DNA from: Siphonodentalium dalli
Lineage: Eukaryota > Mollusca > Scaphopoda > Gadilida > Siphonodentaliidae
Length of the DNA: 64,000 nt
NCBI GenBank assembly: GCA_032622095.1
Contig: CP136069.1
Location: forward strand, 3,251,566 to 3,315,565
Reading direction: 5' to 3'
In this document: positions 44,041-56,059 of the stretch, in pieces
How the letters are laid out: every line of letters starts with the position of its first letter
How positions within the stretch are numbered: the stretch's first letter is position 1
The notes under the pieces: model-generated
Seen by the model: only the letters and a program-made list of their open reading frames with translations
Databases searched by the model: none
Told to the model about the DNA's origin: nothing
Translations under genes and position numbers: made by a program

Positions 44041-44064
44041 CACCTTTAAACCCACTGATACCTG

Positions 44065-44512
44065 GAAATAGGGTGTCTGTCATTTGCAGAATGAGGTCCC
44101 CAGAGGGTGAATTTAGTGACGCTATCCTGCATAGCGGGCTAGCATCACTAAATGCACACTCTGGGGACCTCATTCTGCTTAGGCCCTCAACTGCTATGGT
44201 AGACCTACATTGTAGGATCAAATTGAAGTTCCCCAGTTGAAGTTGGTGATGTTCACCCATTGGGCACCTCAATTATGGATTTGATCTTCTGCAAATTAGG
44301 GGATATAGAAACTTCCCAGAAAGGAAAACGTAACTAAAAACAATGTTAAATTTGATACTATAGATAGTTACCAGAAGATGAGGCCCAAGCAGAATGAGGT
44401 CTCCAGAGGGTGAGTTTGGTGATGCTAGCCCACAGTGCAGGATAGCATCACTAAATTCACCCTCTGGGGACCTCATTCTGCAAATGACAGACACACTATT
44501 TACAGGCTTGTT
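44065..44512. repeat. Family G composite
   Basis: Foldback copies at 44068-44190 and 44388-44500 around the GTTGAAGTTGGTGATGTTCA / CCCAGAAGATG core. Confidence 0.8.
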
Positions 44513-44515
44513 TAA

Positions 44516-44625
44516 CCCTTTCAGTGCCAAGTCCGATTTTTGTATCAGCCCATATTTCCTTGATCATTTTTCAAATTTATTGATTATAATAATGTGATAC
44601 ATTGATGGAAAGAACTCTTAGAGGG
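44516..44625. mobile_element. Short TTAA-flanked element (P2-like half)
   Basis: TTAA|CCCTTTCAGTGCCAAGTCCG ... AACTCTTAGAGGG|TTAA. It matches the left half of the foldback at 56937-57110. Confidence 0.7.
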
Positions 44626-44630
44626 TTAAA

Positions 44631-45022
44631 CCCTTTACCCAACAAACCGGCCAAAACCGGCCAAATAAAGCTTCAACAGCCTAAAATATCTTCGGTCTGT
44701 CTCAATAGAACCATACAAATATGGATATCATTGGAACCGGCTCCTTGACCACATTGTGATAGTTACAGTTATGCCCTGTGCCAATGCATTCTCTTATATA
44801 TGCGAGTCGGCCATAGGTCGCCTTGCATATATAAGAGAATGCATTGGCCTAAAAAAAATCTTTTTTTAACACTTTTTACCATTTTTTCTTACATTCTTTA
44901 ACAATGTTATAATTTTTAATGTGTTAAGCCAATGCATTCTCTTATATATGCGAGGCGACCTATGGTCGACTCGCATATATAAGAGAATGCATTGGCACAG
45001 GGCCCTTCTGTTGGGTAAAGGG
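44631..45022. mobile_element. Family P1 MITE, nearly identical to 16598-16989
   Basis: CCCTTTACCCAACAAACCGG ... CTTCTGTTGGGTAAAGGG|TTAA, with two family H hairpins (44779-44848 and 44932-44998). It differs from the intron 2 copy at only a handful of positions, so both moved recently. It sits directly behind the previous TTAA element. Confidence 0.88.
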
Positions 45023-45375
45023 TTAAACCCACTGATACCAGACTTGTTATTGTAAGTTAAGACTCTTATTTTATTATTGTTAATGATAATTTTATTTTTA
45101 GTGAAGAATAAAAAAATGACATATTCAGTTTGTAATGTTTTCTAGTAAAAGCCTTTCCAAATGGTGTGCGGCTGCCACAAATAGTTAAAATTAGAACATA
45201 TAAGGTGCATTGACAGTGAACGTAAATAACACGAATCGCCAGCATAGCAGCAGGTGGCAAACGTAAATAACTTTGACACGATTCGCCTGCAATGCAGCAC
45301 CATATTAAATACCTTCAATAAGTTGGGTTTGCCTTTCATTGATTTTCGTTGTTTGCATTGATGTAAAATAGTAGA

Positions 45376-45705
45376 TGTGATTCAACTGTGATTCAACTGT
45401 GATTCAACTGTGATTCAACTGTACAAATGGAATTATTTTTAATGAAGGAATTATTGGAGCCATACAGGAATTATTTGAATCATACAGGAATTATTTGAAT
45501 CATACAGGAATTATTTGAATCATACAGGAATTATTTGAATCATTCAGGAATTATTTGAATCATTCAGGAATTATTTGAATCATTCAGGAATTATTTGAAT
45601 CATTCAGGAATTATGAGAATCATTCAGGAATTATTTGAATCATTCAGGAATTATTTGAATCATACAGGAATTATTTGAATCATACAGGAATTATGAGAAT
45701 TTAGA
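45376..45705. repeat. 11-bp (4x) and 20-bp (about 13x) minisatellites
   Basis: TGTGATTCAAC repeats at 45377-45421, then GGAATTATTTGAATCATWCA (20 bp) at about 45437-45700. CATACA units sit at both ends and CATTCA units in the middle. Confidence 0.93.
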
Positions 45706-45709
45706 CAAT

Positions 45710-46660
45710 AAATAACCAATGAAATTAAACATAATATCACTCAAAAGACCATAGGTATTCTATTTATTATATGCTTTAACCATGTCGATAGTTATTTTTA
45801 ATGTATTAATATTCCTTAATTAATGCGAAATAATTTCTCACAAAGCGTACACAAAATGTCAGTTGAAAATTGATTGTTGTTGTTCGCCAGCTGATAGCCA
45901 ATGAACCACTTTCAAATGGCGAGATATTAGCTAAAGAAAAAAGTTCCCACAAATTATCACTAAAAGCGACAAATTATTATGGACGGATACCAATTTAATA
46001 TCCCGTATAACAATTAGATGACATTCTAATCACAAAATAATAACATTATTTCAGTTTCAACAAGTCTCTTTTTATCATTTTCATACAGGTAGTTCTGTCG
46101 TGCATTGATATTCGTTCACTATTATTTGGCGATTTTACCGGAAGTTAGCGACAGTGAAGATATAATTTTTGAATAACGACGAAATCCTGAAAAGTTACCC
46201 ATAATTCTGCTGTGTTTAAGGAGTCGATTACTTTGGGCATTACTGTACGTCGCACTCCATGTGGAAATACCTTAACTATTGTTAAAGTAGTGTTTAGGCG
46301 ACCATGTTGCTTTGGATCTGTTGAACGGTTTACACATGTCCATTTAAGAAACTTGTTTCGATTAAGGTTATGCAGTTACATGTATCACCAAAAATGTTTG
46401 AAGTTAAATTCTATAATGCAGGTTATATAGTAAATTTGTTATTAAAATTTACAATTATAACTCATAACCTTAATCTAATAAAAGAGTTATTTCTTATACC
46501 GGTAGTTTAAACCCGTAATTGGTTAAAATTGTCCAGAATTGACCAATATATTTCCTATCTCCAATTTGCAATCAACAAGTTTGACATCATGCCAAACACA
46601 CATCTGTGCTTTCAAGAAAGTAGCACTGATTAAGATTATGGAGAAATAACATTAATGGAT
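45710..46660. other. Unannotated, with a family M fragment at 46183-46247
   Basis: AT-rich; only the right half of a family M MITE (AAATCCTGAAAAGTTACCC...GGGCATTACTGTA) is recognised. No exon seen. Confidence 0.6.
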
Positions 46661-46669
46661 AATTAACCA

Positions 46670-47060
46670 ATTGTATTACAGTATTTCATGAAGTGTCGTC
46701 TGCTCCAGGCTATGAGGGGTGCCTTATGGGTTTAACTCATACTCTCTATATAATTGTATTACAGTATTTCATGAATTGACAGCTTATGATTATAACTTAT
46801 TGCATCAAAAAATTAATTCATATACTCTCTATATAACCTGCATGGTTATAACTCTATATAACACATGTAGCAACATACACTACTGAGTGTCGTCTGCTCC
46901 AGGCTATGAGGGGTGCCTTATGGGTTTAAATCATACTCTCTATATAACCTGCATGGAGCCCCACACAGGTAGCAACATACACTACTGAGTGTCGTCTGCT
47001 CCAGGCTATGAGGGGTGCCTTATGGGTTTAACTCATACTCTCTATATACAGTATTTCATG
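46670..47060. repeat. Tandem repeat of about 120 bp, three irregular units
   Basis: GTGTCGTCTGCTCCAGGCTA, TGAGGGGTGCCTTATGGGTT and TAACTCATACTCTCTATATA recur at 46694, 46887 and 46988, with CAGTATTTCATGAATTGA copies between. Confidence 0.85.
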
Positions 47061-47154
47061 AATTGATGGCTTATGATTATAAATTATAAATTTTTGCATT
47101 TTATTGCACGATTTCCATTGAAAACATTGTTAATTATTGAAGCAGATGGGTATA

Positions 47155-47315
47155 GAGTAATCAATTAGTTCCGAGAATTACGTTAAATAATTCACTTGAG
47201 CGAGAGCCATTTATGTAAGAAACTCTGCGCCAACGCGCACTCGTTTCTTACGAACGTCACTCGCCTCTCATGAATTATTTAACGTAATTCTCGCAACCAA
47301 TTGATTGCTTTTTTA
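47155..47315. mobile_element. Foldback MITE
   Basis: AATCAATTAGTTCCGAGAAT, TACGTTAAATAATTCA mirrored by TGAATTATTTAACGTAATTC, TCGCAACCAATTGATTG. Confidence 0.8.
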
Positions 47316-47319
47316 TCAA

Positions 47320-49010
47320 TTAAAACAAGAACCACAACATGATGTCATGAATCACGCGATATAGGTATTCGATGGTGCTTGTGTTCCATTGAAAATAGAA
47401 TCTCCCCGTTTGGTACGTCTATGGATCCAACGCAATGGAGTCGTCTGAACCTCCTTTACCATGTACATGTAGTATGCACTTTCTCCTTTACCACTACATG
47501 TACTTTTTAATTTCATGACATTTTTTGTTTTTGTTAAGCTTGTTAGTTAATTAATGTTTTTGGATATTATTTGTGAATCGTGAATAAATATGGCACCTCA
47601 TGATGCTCAAATTTTACTTTCTTTTATTAATTATTTCCAGGTACAGACTCTATATACTCTATATTCCTATATACTCTATATTCCTATATACTCCAGAATA
47701 TGATTAGGCGTTAGTGTAATTAACGAACCAAAGCAAAACCGCTCATATGAGGGTAGCTGTGGCTCTTTTTTTAAATTAGATTCACATAAGCTATATTTCC
47801 TGGGTTCGTCGAATGAATGGACCCCAATAGTAATTTCGAGTATAAATTAGACAAATCGTACTTTTGTACTATTATCGTACTATTCATGGTTATAAACTAA
47901 TAGTACCAACATCAAAGAAAAAATAGTTATACCTTGTCGAGAGGCGAAAGGGAACATCTTTAATGAATTTAACCAATTTATTTCTTTTCTTGACGCTGAT
48001 GAGCACTACGGCGGAGATACTATACCGAGAAGCGTGTTCATTTCATTCAAAGGTCGAATTCATTAAAAATCGACGAACAACGTCATGTAACTTTCCCCAT
48101 TGACTGAGTTCGCTTGAAGTATCTTCTGCTTTGTTCATAATTATGTGTTCCTTTCGTTTCCAGAAAATAGTATATTTATGGATTATCACATGCATGTATG
48201 TACTATATAGTCTTATGATAACAATTAATTCCTTATTAAATACATGTTGCACAGTACCGCACCGTACCAATTGCTGTACATTAAATGCCCACCTTCACCC
48301 ACCTAAAACGGTAAATTTGTGATGACATTCTTATTATATTTCACATCAGGAATTTCGATCACTTTTCACTCACCCCGATGTGTGTAGACTGTAGTTATTA
48401 TAGTGTTGTTATTTATTGTGTCTTATTTTCTCAATAAAAGGTAAACTAACGCTACGAATGAACTTACATTGTAATTCAATGTTCATAATTTTTCATTTGC
48501 AATACCAGTAATCGAAAGACACAGTAACAAGATTTTCCGATTACGACATTAATGCCTTATGCCCACCGATCACTGTGTGACAAAAGTGCCTGCGAAATTC
48601 AAAACAGCTGCGTCGTATTAGATAATAATTGGTGACGTCACAAAATCAGATATAGTCTATATACGACCCAAAACGTCCGGATTTGGTTCGTTATAATAAT
48701 TGTTTCCAGGGATCAAACGAGGTAGAGACTCTATATACCCTACATTCCAAATTGAAATGAAAGGTCGGCCGACCACAGTGTCCCCTGAAAACGTGGCAAG
48801 TCGCAACCGCTTTGTTAAAGAAATTTTAAAAAATGTTGAAATGTTCGAAAGGGTTTATAATTCCGTAAAGAAATAATTTTTCCGTCATCTATATGCATGT
48901 TGCACATCTCCAATATGTGGTTAACAACACTCTGAAGTTTCAAATATCTACGATCAAAGCTGTAGGAGGAGTTGATTACACCATGAAGGTACCCTCATAC
49001 AGAAAATGAG
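47320..49010. other. Unannotated AT-rich stretch
   Basis: Apart from short TCTATATACTCTATATTCC repeats near 47640-47690, I see no structured repeat, TIR or conserved exon. Confidence 0.55.
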
Positions 49011-49014
49011 AAAA

Positions 49015-50190
49015 AACTAATTTTCGAAGTCGAAAGGCCCATAATTCTGCGAAAAATCATTGAATCAAACTCAAATTCGAACTTGACCTGTATTTTGATA
49101 TGAACGACCCACAAAAAAACATAATTTCCAATTAAACAATCCAAACTTGAGTTATCATCCGGAAACCAAAGAAAAAAGAACCAAAATTGAATTTTCTAAG
49201 TCGAAAAAAGTCCATAACTCGAGGAAAAATCATCGGATCAAACTCAAATTCAAACTCAACCCGTATCTTGATATGACTGATCCAAGTAAAAACGGTATTT
49301 GCAATTAAAGAAACCAAACTTGAGATATCATCCGGAAACCGAAAAAGTGAGAAATTTTCTAAGTACAAAAAAAGTTGAAAAAAGAGAAATAACTCCATAA
49401 AAGAATTTCGGATCAAACCCAGAATTTCAGAGCACCTGTCTGCTTGGTTGAGACACCTACATACCAAGTTTCAATCAAATCGGATAATCATTACTGGAGT
49501 TATAACTCCGGACGGACAGACGGACGCATGGATCGACGGACGGACGGAACTGATTACAATAGTCCACCGAAAATAAATTTTACGGGGGACAAAAATACCA
49601 GCTTTCAACTTTGCATGCACATACTGCTTTAACCCTTTCCAGATGGGAGCTGCGCTGGCGCAGCATTGAAGATACTGTGCCAGTGCATTCTCTTATATAT
49701 GCGACTCTCCTATAGGGAGAATCACATATATAACAGAATGCACTGGTTTACGAGGTCAAGGTAAATATTGTTAGGCCAATGTAATAGAATGTATTCTCTT
49801 ATATATGCGAGTCTCCCATAGGCAAGGCTCAAAATGATTTTTGTCCGTCTGTCCATCGTACCGTTCGTCCGTCACACTTTTGAGTACCTTCATGGTGTAA
49901 TCAACTCCTCCTACAGTTTTCATCCTAGAGATTTGAAACTTCAGAATATTGTTGCCCATATATTGAAGATGTGCAACATGTATATAGATGACGGAAAAAT
50001 TATTTTTTGACAGAGTTATTAACCATTTTCAACATTTTTGTTAATTTCTTTAACAAAGCGGCATCGACTTGCCACATTTTCGGGGGACACTGTGGTCTGC
50101 TGACCTTTTATTTTTCTACTGACTGTCAAAATGACAGGCACCAAATGGATGGTGTTGGTCATTTCAAAATGGTGCCTGTCAAATTTTGAG
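49015..50190. repeat. Dispersed repeat region in inverted arrangement
   Basis: Tandem ~150-bp wording at 49020-49400 (TAAGTCGAAAAAAGTCCATA, ATCATCCGGAAACC), then a GGACGGACAGACGGACG tract and a family H hairpin (49679-49746). Part of 48780-48990 (GTAGGAGGAGTTGATTACAC, CCATGAAGGTACC, CATATAGATG) recurs inverted at 49885-50100, so about 1.3 kb is flanked by an inverted repeat. Confidence 0.65.
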
Positions 50191-50194
50191 ATGT

Positions 50195-50570
50195 ACTGAA
50201 TGAGACCGTATTGAAATTTCCAATCAACTTATTATTTGTCAATGAGTGAGTTAGTGAGCCAATCGCCACCCAGGAAAAACCCAAGTTATTTTTGTTTTCA
50301 AAAGTTCAAAAATGTTCCGTTGATTAATACATACAAATACACCTTCATAAACGAGATAATTGCATTAACTCTGAATTGATCTGAAATTAAAAAAGAACTA
50401 TTTTTTACATTCAACATCCGATTTGGCCAGTAATGGCTCCTTGGATACCCAAACAGATACAGATTGTTTAAAAATTTGCATTGGACCAACAGATACAGAA
50501 GTGCACTGGACATCAGCTATTTTTCGTCGGACAATGACCGTGACCGGCCACTTATTTTGAGCCTTGATTG
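50195..50570. repeat. Second copy of the 12475-12850 repeat
   Basis: Colinear with the intron 3 copy; ends TTATTTTGAGCCTTGATTG. Confidence 0.7.
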
Positions 50571-51067
50571 AAAGTAATTTTCATTTTCTATTGTCTTGTG
50601 ATCCGAAAATTTACTTCGTTGGTGTAAAATGGGACTGGGGTTTAAGATTGTGTGAGGTACCATATAATTTGTATTATTATCCATCCCTTAACTAACACTA
50701 TTTCTGATTGGGCAAAAGTCACCACGTGATAATCCGGGAAAAAGTCATATTGGACTCCTAAGTGTTCAATATTAATTTTTTATCGGGACTCTGTCAAGTG
50801 ACGAATCAACTCTATTGTGAAATGAATCGGTGAAATTGTGATGCTCGCGCAACACTAGTTGAATTAGCAGACGTTTCACTTCCTTATTGAGAGTTTGTTT
50901 TCACTTCCGTGTTTAATGTTCCAAATCATGCTTTCTGATAATCAAAATACAGGCGCTTTTATAGAGAATTAAGTGGCGACAAATACCAAAAATAACCACA
51001 AAAAATTTTATTCCAAAAATTTGTATAAACATACAGATGGATAATACAAATGTCATTATACAACTCA

Positions 51068-51150
51068 TCCAGGTTGTGGTGAAAAGTCATATTGGACTCG
51101 ACACTGCGTGTCTCGTCCAATATGACTTTTCACCACAACCTGGACTCGTA
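51068..51150. repeat. Near-perfect hairpin, about 33-bp arms
   Basis: TCCAGGTTGTGGTGAAAAGT, CATATTGGACTCG mirrored by CGTCCAATATGACTTTTCAC, CACAACCTGGA with a CACTGCGTGTCT loop. The outer sequence GTCATATTGGACTC also occurs at 50744. Confidence 0.9.
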
Positions 51151-51529
51151 AACAAAAACTCATACTGTACACAACATTGTATAATAACTTTATATTATAT
51201 CAGGAGCGTTTCATTCATTTATTACACACCCGCTGTTGTATTCTTAGTTCAAGTCTGTGTAGTAATTTCAAGAGTTTCGGTAAGGGCGATCCTGGACTCT
51301 CCATGGAGATGCAGATGTAATTTCGTTACTAAAGGCGACGTAACATGAATTTAGGTACATGTAGTTTGTGATAAAAAAAAATGTTGCAAAAACAACAGAA
51401 TAATATTAATCAGAAAAGCTGAGAATAATATAACTTTTGCTTATGTTTGGGATATTTAATAAATAGAGGATCTAATGCGAGTCCCCAGATGATAGCTGAA
51501 TTTACAAAACAAGCTTAAAGGTACTCAAT

Positions 51530-51975
51530 CCGATAAAACTCATCTCAATTACTATTTCAATGGCTTCGGGGGTCAAAATCATCAAAGCTCAGATTTGTTA
51601 GATATCGATTTTAGAAATCTATTATTTTTCATTATCGGGAATTCTTTCTGGCCCAGTACGTAGTCAAAACTGCGTTATTATTACCACTTGATTTTAGAGT
51701 TATCCATCCTTGTCTGTTTGAATAGAGTTTTGGTGTACTCATCTCGAGCAGGTTTCAAAATTGACGGCACTTATTAGTACTCATCTCGAGAAATTAACAA
51801 ATTTCAAAAATCAATATCTAATAACTCTGAGCTTTGTTTGATGGGTTCCTCGACTCGAATCAAATATTTTTTACCCCCAAAGCCAAAGAAATAGTAAATA
51901 TAGGACCCTCTGATCGGATTGTTGTTGTTGGAATCTGTTGAGATGGGGACCCTCTGTTCGGATTGTACCTTTAAT
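51530..51975. mobile_element. Foldback-type repeat with AAGGTACTCAATCCGAT ends
   Basis: Left AAAGGTACTCAATCCGAT, internal CTTTGGCTTCGGGG...TCAAAGCTCAGA inverted as TCTGAGCTTTG...CCCCAAAGCCAAAGAAATAG. The right end is ragged (CGGATTGT.CCTTTAA). Same family as 56708-56930. Confidence 0.7.
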
Positions 51976-52051
51976 ACATTAGGTCTAGAATGAGCCTTTG
52001 GCGACGTCCAGACATAATTTACTGGACGAGTTTACTGGATAGGGTCTTTAA

Positions 52052-52282
52052 CCCTTTGAGTGCCAGGTCGATTTTTGTATCAACCATATACCCTGTGCCA
52101 ATGCATTCTCTTATATATGCGAGTCGACCATAGGTCGCCTCGCATATATAAGAGAATGCATTGGCCTAACATTTTTTTTTTTTTTTTTTTTTTTACAATT
52201 TTAATAATTTATTCTTATATTCTTTAACAGACTTATTTTGTAGGTTTAGGGCCGATGAGATCGGCCCCTGGCACTCAAAGGG
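52052..52282. mobile_element. TTAA-flanked P2-type MITE, short form
   Basis: TTAA at 52048-52051 and 52283-52286; ends CCCTTTGAGTGCCAGG and CCTGGCACTCAAAGGG; one family H hairpin and a T21 tract. Confidence 0.88.
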
Positions 52283-52424
52283 TTAATGCTGCACCAGCGC
52301 AGCTCCCGTCATGAAAGGGATAAAATGTGAAGATAGTGAGATATTTGTTAAGATAAAGATTTCAAATAATTTCATTTTGAATTGTGAATGTGTGCACAAC
52401 TAGGAATATTTAGTACTGAAGATA

Positions 52425-52552
52425 TACAGTGATGCCTTAAATAATCGACTCCTTAACCACAGCAGAATTATGGGTAATTTTTCAGGATTTAGTCGGAAAT
52501 ATGGCTTGTTACCATTCATCGGAAAGCTCTCACTATTTTGGGCATTACTGTA
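52425..52552. mobile_element. Family M MITE, right arm mostly deleted
   Basis: TACAGTGATGCCTTAAATAA ... GGAAAGCTCTCACT then directly ATTTTGGGCATTACTGTA. Confidence 0.85.
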
Positions 52553-52792
52553 CAACTGTAGAATAATTCATTAGCGGGAAATGTTCAGATATGGCTGCTT
52601 GTTGAACTTATTATCTGAACATTAATTAATTGCTTGTCATTTTATATAACACTCCCATATTGAGCCCCACGCAGACTCAAGCAGACGACACATATCATTC
52701 ATACAGTATGGGACTCCATAAGGGAACTACTTGCCATGGAGTATGTATTAAGGAAATGGTTAATCACAAGAGTATATCATGGGTAAATCTGA

Positions 52793-52872
52793 ATTAAAAT
52801 AGAATTAAAATAGAATTAAAATAGAATTAAAATAGAATTAAAATAGAATTAAAATAGAATTAAATAGAATAA
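52793..52872. repeat. 11-bp tandem repeat TAGAATTAAAA (7-8 copies)
   Basis: Perfect except for a shortened last unit. Confidence 0.93.
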
Positions 52873-52931
52873 AGTCTTGATATGTGATTTATGTGAATAT
52901 GTTCCACAAATTATAAAGTGTCATGTATTAA

Positions 52932-53527
52932 AGGGGTACTGTACACAGAGATAGACGATTTTTTTTATTTACTCCCACTGAAATATCTTTCAAGTCAGAT
53001 TGTGTTCGCGTTATACGAGGAAACAAAAATATTACGATTTCAAACTACGCGCCATGTTTTTGACCTTCACCGGAGAAGACGCAGGTTGCATGAAGAACCG
53101 GAAGTTCGTTGTTCACAGCTTCAATCTCTCCCATCAAACAATCTCACTCCCTATACAAATACTTGACGCTTTGACTCTTGTTTCTTTCTCCTTTTTTTCC
53201 GAATCGGTTATAGCGGGCCTTTCTTTTGCAGGTAACATGTTTTGTTTGCAACTCAATAATGTTCGCGAACGGCCATCGATACTCGAAAAGACACCCAACA
53301 TATGAGATTTCAAGAACGGTAACTCGTAATGGCATAATTCTCCATTTTATGACTCCAGCCATAAATGAATTTATATTAAATAATTAAATTTTACTTTTAT
53401 GATAGCCTGTTAATCGGAACGTTTTCAGTAGACATCATCGACTCAAATTAGTTATTTTAAAATATAATATTGATATTAGATAGCTATTGTCACCAGGAAT
53501 TTATTGAAATTGGGGTACAGTACCCCT
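52932..53527. mobile_element. TTAA-flanked 596-bp TIR element
   Basis: TTAA at 52928-52931 and 53528-53531; ends AGGGGTACTGTAC and GTACAGTACCCCT. The interior is less AT-rich and carries overlapping frames of 80-100 codons with no recognised family. Confidence 0.87.
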
Positions 53528-53654
53528 TTAAGCGAGATTCTTAATCTGTGATAAAATATAAATACCACAAAAAAAAAGAAAGTTCCCCCCTAATATATTC
53601 TGTAATATTTATGGAGATATTTAATTGGATTTTGATATGTGGTACCAGAGACAT

Positions 53655-54118
53655 CAAGTGTGCTGAGTGAGCACGAATTGAATGGAAGAGGGGCACTTTT
53701 CAAAAGTTGCAAAAACACAGGTAATTAGGCCCCCACTTCTCACATGGGCTTGGAACATCCTTATAGATCTGTTGGTATACCTCAATGGCGTACATGGGAA
53801 ACATGGTTTACTGAAAAACATGGTTTACTTTAAAGAGACTGATATCAATAACTCTGTTGATCATGACATGAAACTTCAAGGTGTCATTCCAAAGGATTGT
53901 GGTTAGACTGAATGGCCTGGGCATGTAGCTGGCACATTGTGTCCCGAAGATGACACGCATGTTATCGTGGACTCACATTGTCACGTTTAGACCACATTTA
54001 CAGCCAGTAACAACTTGTGTGAACAATAGAACACTGGAGTGAGTGTCCACTCTACGTCAGTGTTTTGCAACTTTTGAAAAGCACCCCTCTGCCATTCAAT
54101 TCGTGCTCAGCCGTCGAT
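53655..54118. mobile_element. Foldback element
   Basis: TGAGCACGAATTGAATGGAA...GGGGCACTTTTCAAAAGTTGCAAAA mirrored by TTTTGCAACTTTTGAAAAGC...CCATTCAATTCGTGCTCA; ~45-bp arms around a unique core. Confidence 0.8.
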
Positions 54119-54227
54119 AACATAATTCAGAGGACGGTGCCTCACACAGGTAGTGTCTCAGATACCACTATATATTTGCGTAAAGTTTCATCAAAATCCA
54201 TCCAATATCTCATAAAATATTACTGAA

Positions 54228-54685
54228 TATATTAGGGGGGGGGCTTTCTTTTGAGGTTTTTATATAATTTTTTTTAAGGCGGGTGCCAAGTCTGAATATA
54301 TTAGGGGGGGGCTTTCTTTTTTTGAGGTCTTTATATAATTTTTTTTAAAGGCGAGTGCAAAGTCTGAATATATTAGGGGGGGGACTTTCTTTTTTTGAGG
54401 TTTTTATATAATTTTTTTTAAAGGCGAGTGCAAAGTCTGAATATATTAGGGGGGGGGACTTTCTTTTTTTGAGGGGGGGACTTTCTTTTTTTGAGGTTTT
54501 TATATAATTTTTTTTAAAGGCGAGTGCCAAGTCTGAATATATTAGGGGGGGGACCTTTCTTTTTTTGAGGTTTTTATATAAAAAAATTTAAAGGCGAGTG
54601 CCAAGTCTGAATATATTAGGGGGGGGGGACTTTCTTTTTTTGAGGTTTTTATATAATATTTTTTAAAGGCGAGTGCCAAGTCTGC
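54228..54685. repeat. About 66-bp tandem repeat (7 copies) with G-tracts
   Basis: Unit TCTGAATATATTAGGGGGGG, GACTTTCTTTTTTTGAGG, TTTTTATATAATTTTTTTTA, AAGGCGAGTGCCAAG. Each unit has a run of 7-9 Gs, so the array has seven evenly spaced G-runs. Confidence 0.92.
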
Positions 54686-54696
54686 AAGCCTGGATT

Positions 54697-55200
54697 TAGT
54701 GTGTCTGATATTTGCAGAATGAGGTCCACAGAGGGTGAATATAGTGACAGTATCCTGCATGGTGGGCTAGCTTCACCTAATTCACCCTCTGGAGACCAGT
54801 TCAAATGGGGTAAATGGGACCAGTCTAATGAATGTAAGGATAGGATAATTTATTTACAATATACATGAATTATACAATGGCAGAAATACATAATAAGGTA
54901 AAGCAGTATATTGTCGGGGGTAGCCTAGCCCTATCGGGCTGTCTTCCTGCTACCCCCTAAAACAGGTATCAGTATAAATAATAGAATAGATGCTTGTATC
55001 CATATCCACGCACACGTACAGACTAAAATCATATATAAAAATTTGTAGAATCCAGTACTTAGGGCATAACAAAAACAAGTATTGGTGTGGTTGTGAGCCA
55101 ATCCAGACGAGTTATAAGATCGAAAATGTATTATCTCTCCATATGAATGTTTTGAACTGTTCAGGTTTTCTAAACATATGACAGATTCCGTTCAAGTTCC
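54697..55200. repeat. Family G half, then inverted copy of the 12165-12445 repeat
   Basis: TGTCTGATATTTGCAGAATG...TTCACCCTCTGGAGACC at 54699-54798, then GGGGGTAGCCTAGCCCTATC through TCGAAAATGTATTATCTCTC...AACTGTTCAGG at 54917-55165. Confidence 0.75.
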
Positions 55201-55492
55201 ATGGGTTTTGATATATTATCATGTACCAGCATTATTATCATTATATTTTATCTGGAAAAGATATCTTATTGATGAAATGAAATGTGTGTCTCAATTGTCC
55301 CTATTATTTTTAATGACTTGTTTTCCGTCAAGTATGAATACATTAAGTTGGTCTGACATTTTGTGTCAAACACAAAAGCTGCCATTTTTATCGATTGTAA
55401 ACAAGAAATGTCATGATGCATGCACTTAATTATCATATATACACAATACACATGTAGTTCCGGTTTCAAGATTAAGGCGAAGAGTATGCTAT

Positions 55493-55845
55493 GGAATCCT
55501 ATTAGGGCCACTTGCTAATGGCGCTTTCGGCGCACTTTTTGTCGCTTTCGGCGCGCGCCGAAACATACCCTAATGGCGCACTTTTTGTCGCTTCCGGCGC
55601 ACGCCATTAGGGAGTGGACCTAATAGTATGCCTAATGGCGCTTTCGGCGCGTGCCGAAAGCGACAAAAAGTGCGCCATTAGTAACGTGCCGAAAGCGACA
55701 AAAAGTGCACCGAAAGCGACAAATAGTGCGCCGTAAAGGCGCATATTTTGTCGCTTTCGGCGCGTTACTAATGGCGCACTTTTTGTTGCTTTCGGCGCAT
55801 CGCGCCAAAAGCGCCATTAGCAAGTGGCCCTAATAGAATTCCATA
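55493..55845. mobile_element. GC-rich nested foldback element
   Basis: Outer arms GAATCCTATTAGGGCCACTT, GCTAATGGCGCTTTCGGCGC and GCGCCATTAGCAAGTGGCCC, TAATAGAATTCC. Inside, GCGCCATTAG, TTTGTCGCTTTCGGCGC and their inverses alternate at least eight times. Strongly GC-rich against an AT-rich background. Confidence 0.85.
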
Positions 55846-55887
55846 GTATGCATACGGATATGTAAATATGGAACATCAAGAACACTG

Positions 55888-56054
55888 TACAGTAATGCCC
55901 TAATTAATCGACTCACTAACCACAGCAGAATTGTGGGTAATTTTTCAGGAGCCATTTCCGATGAATGGCAACAAGCCATATTTCCGACTAAATCCTGAAA
56001 AGTTACCCATTATTCTGTTGTGGTTAGGGAGTCAATTAATTAGGGCATTGCTGT
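55888..56054. mobile_element. Family M foldback MITE
   Basis: TACAGTAATGCCCTAATTAA to TTAGGGCATTGCTGTA; the left arm is deleted in its inner part. Confidence 0.87.
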
Positions 56055-56059
56055 ACTTC

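Noticed and set aside
52918-53305. Overlapping 82- and 101-codon frames as a gene
   Set aside because: They lie inside the TTAA-flanked element, lack any recognised domain and overlap each other on the same strand.
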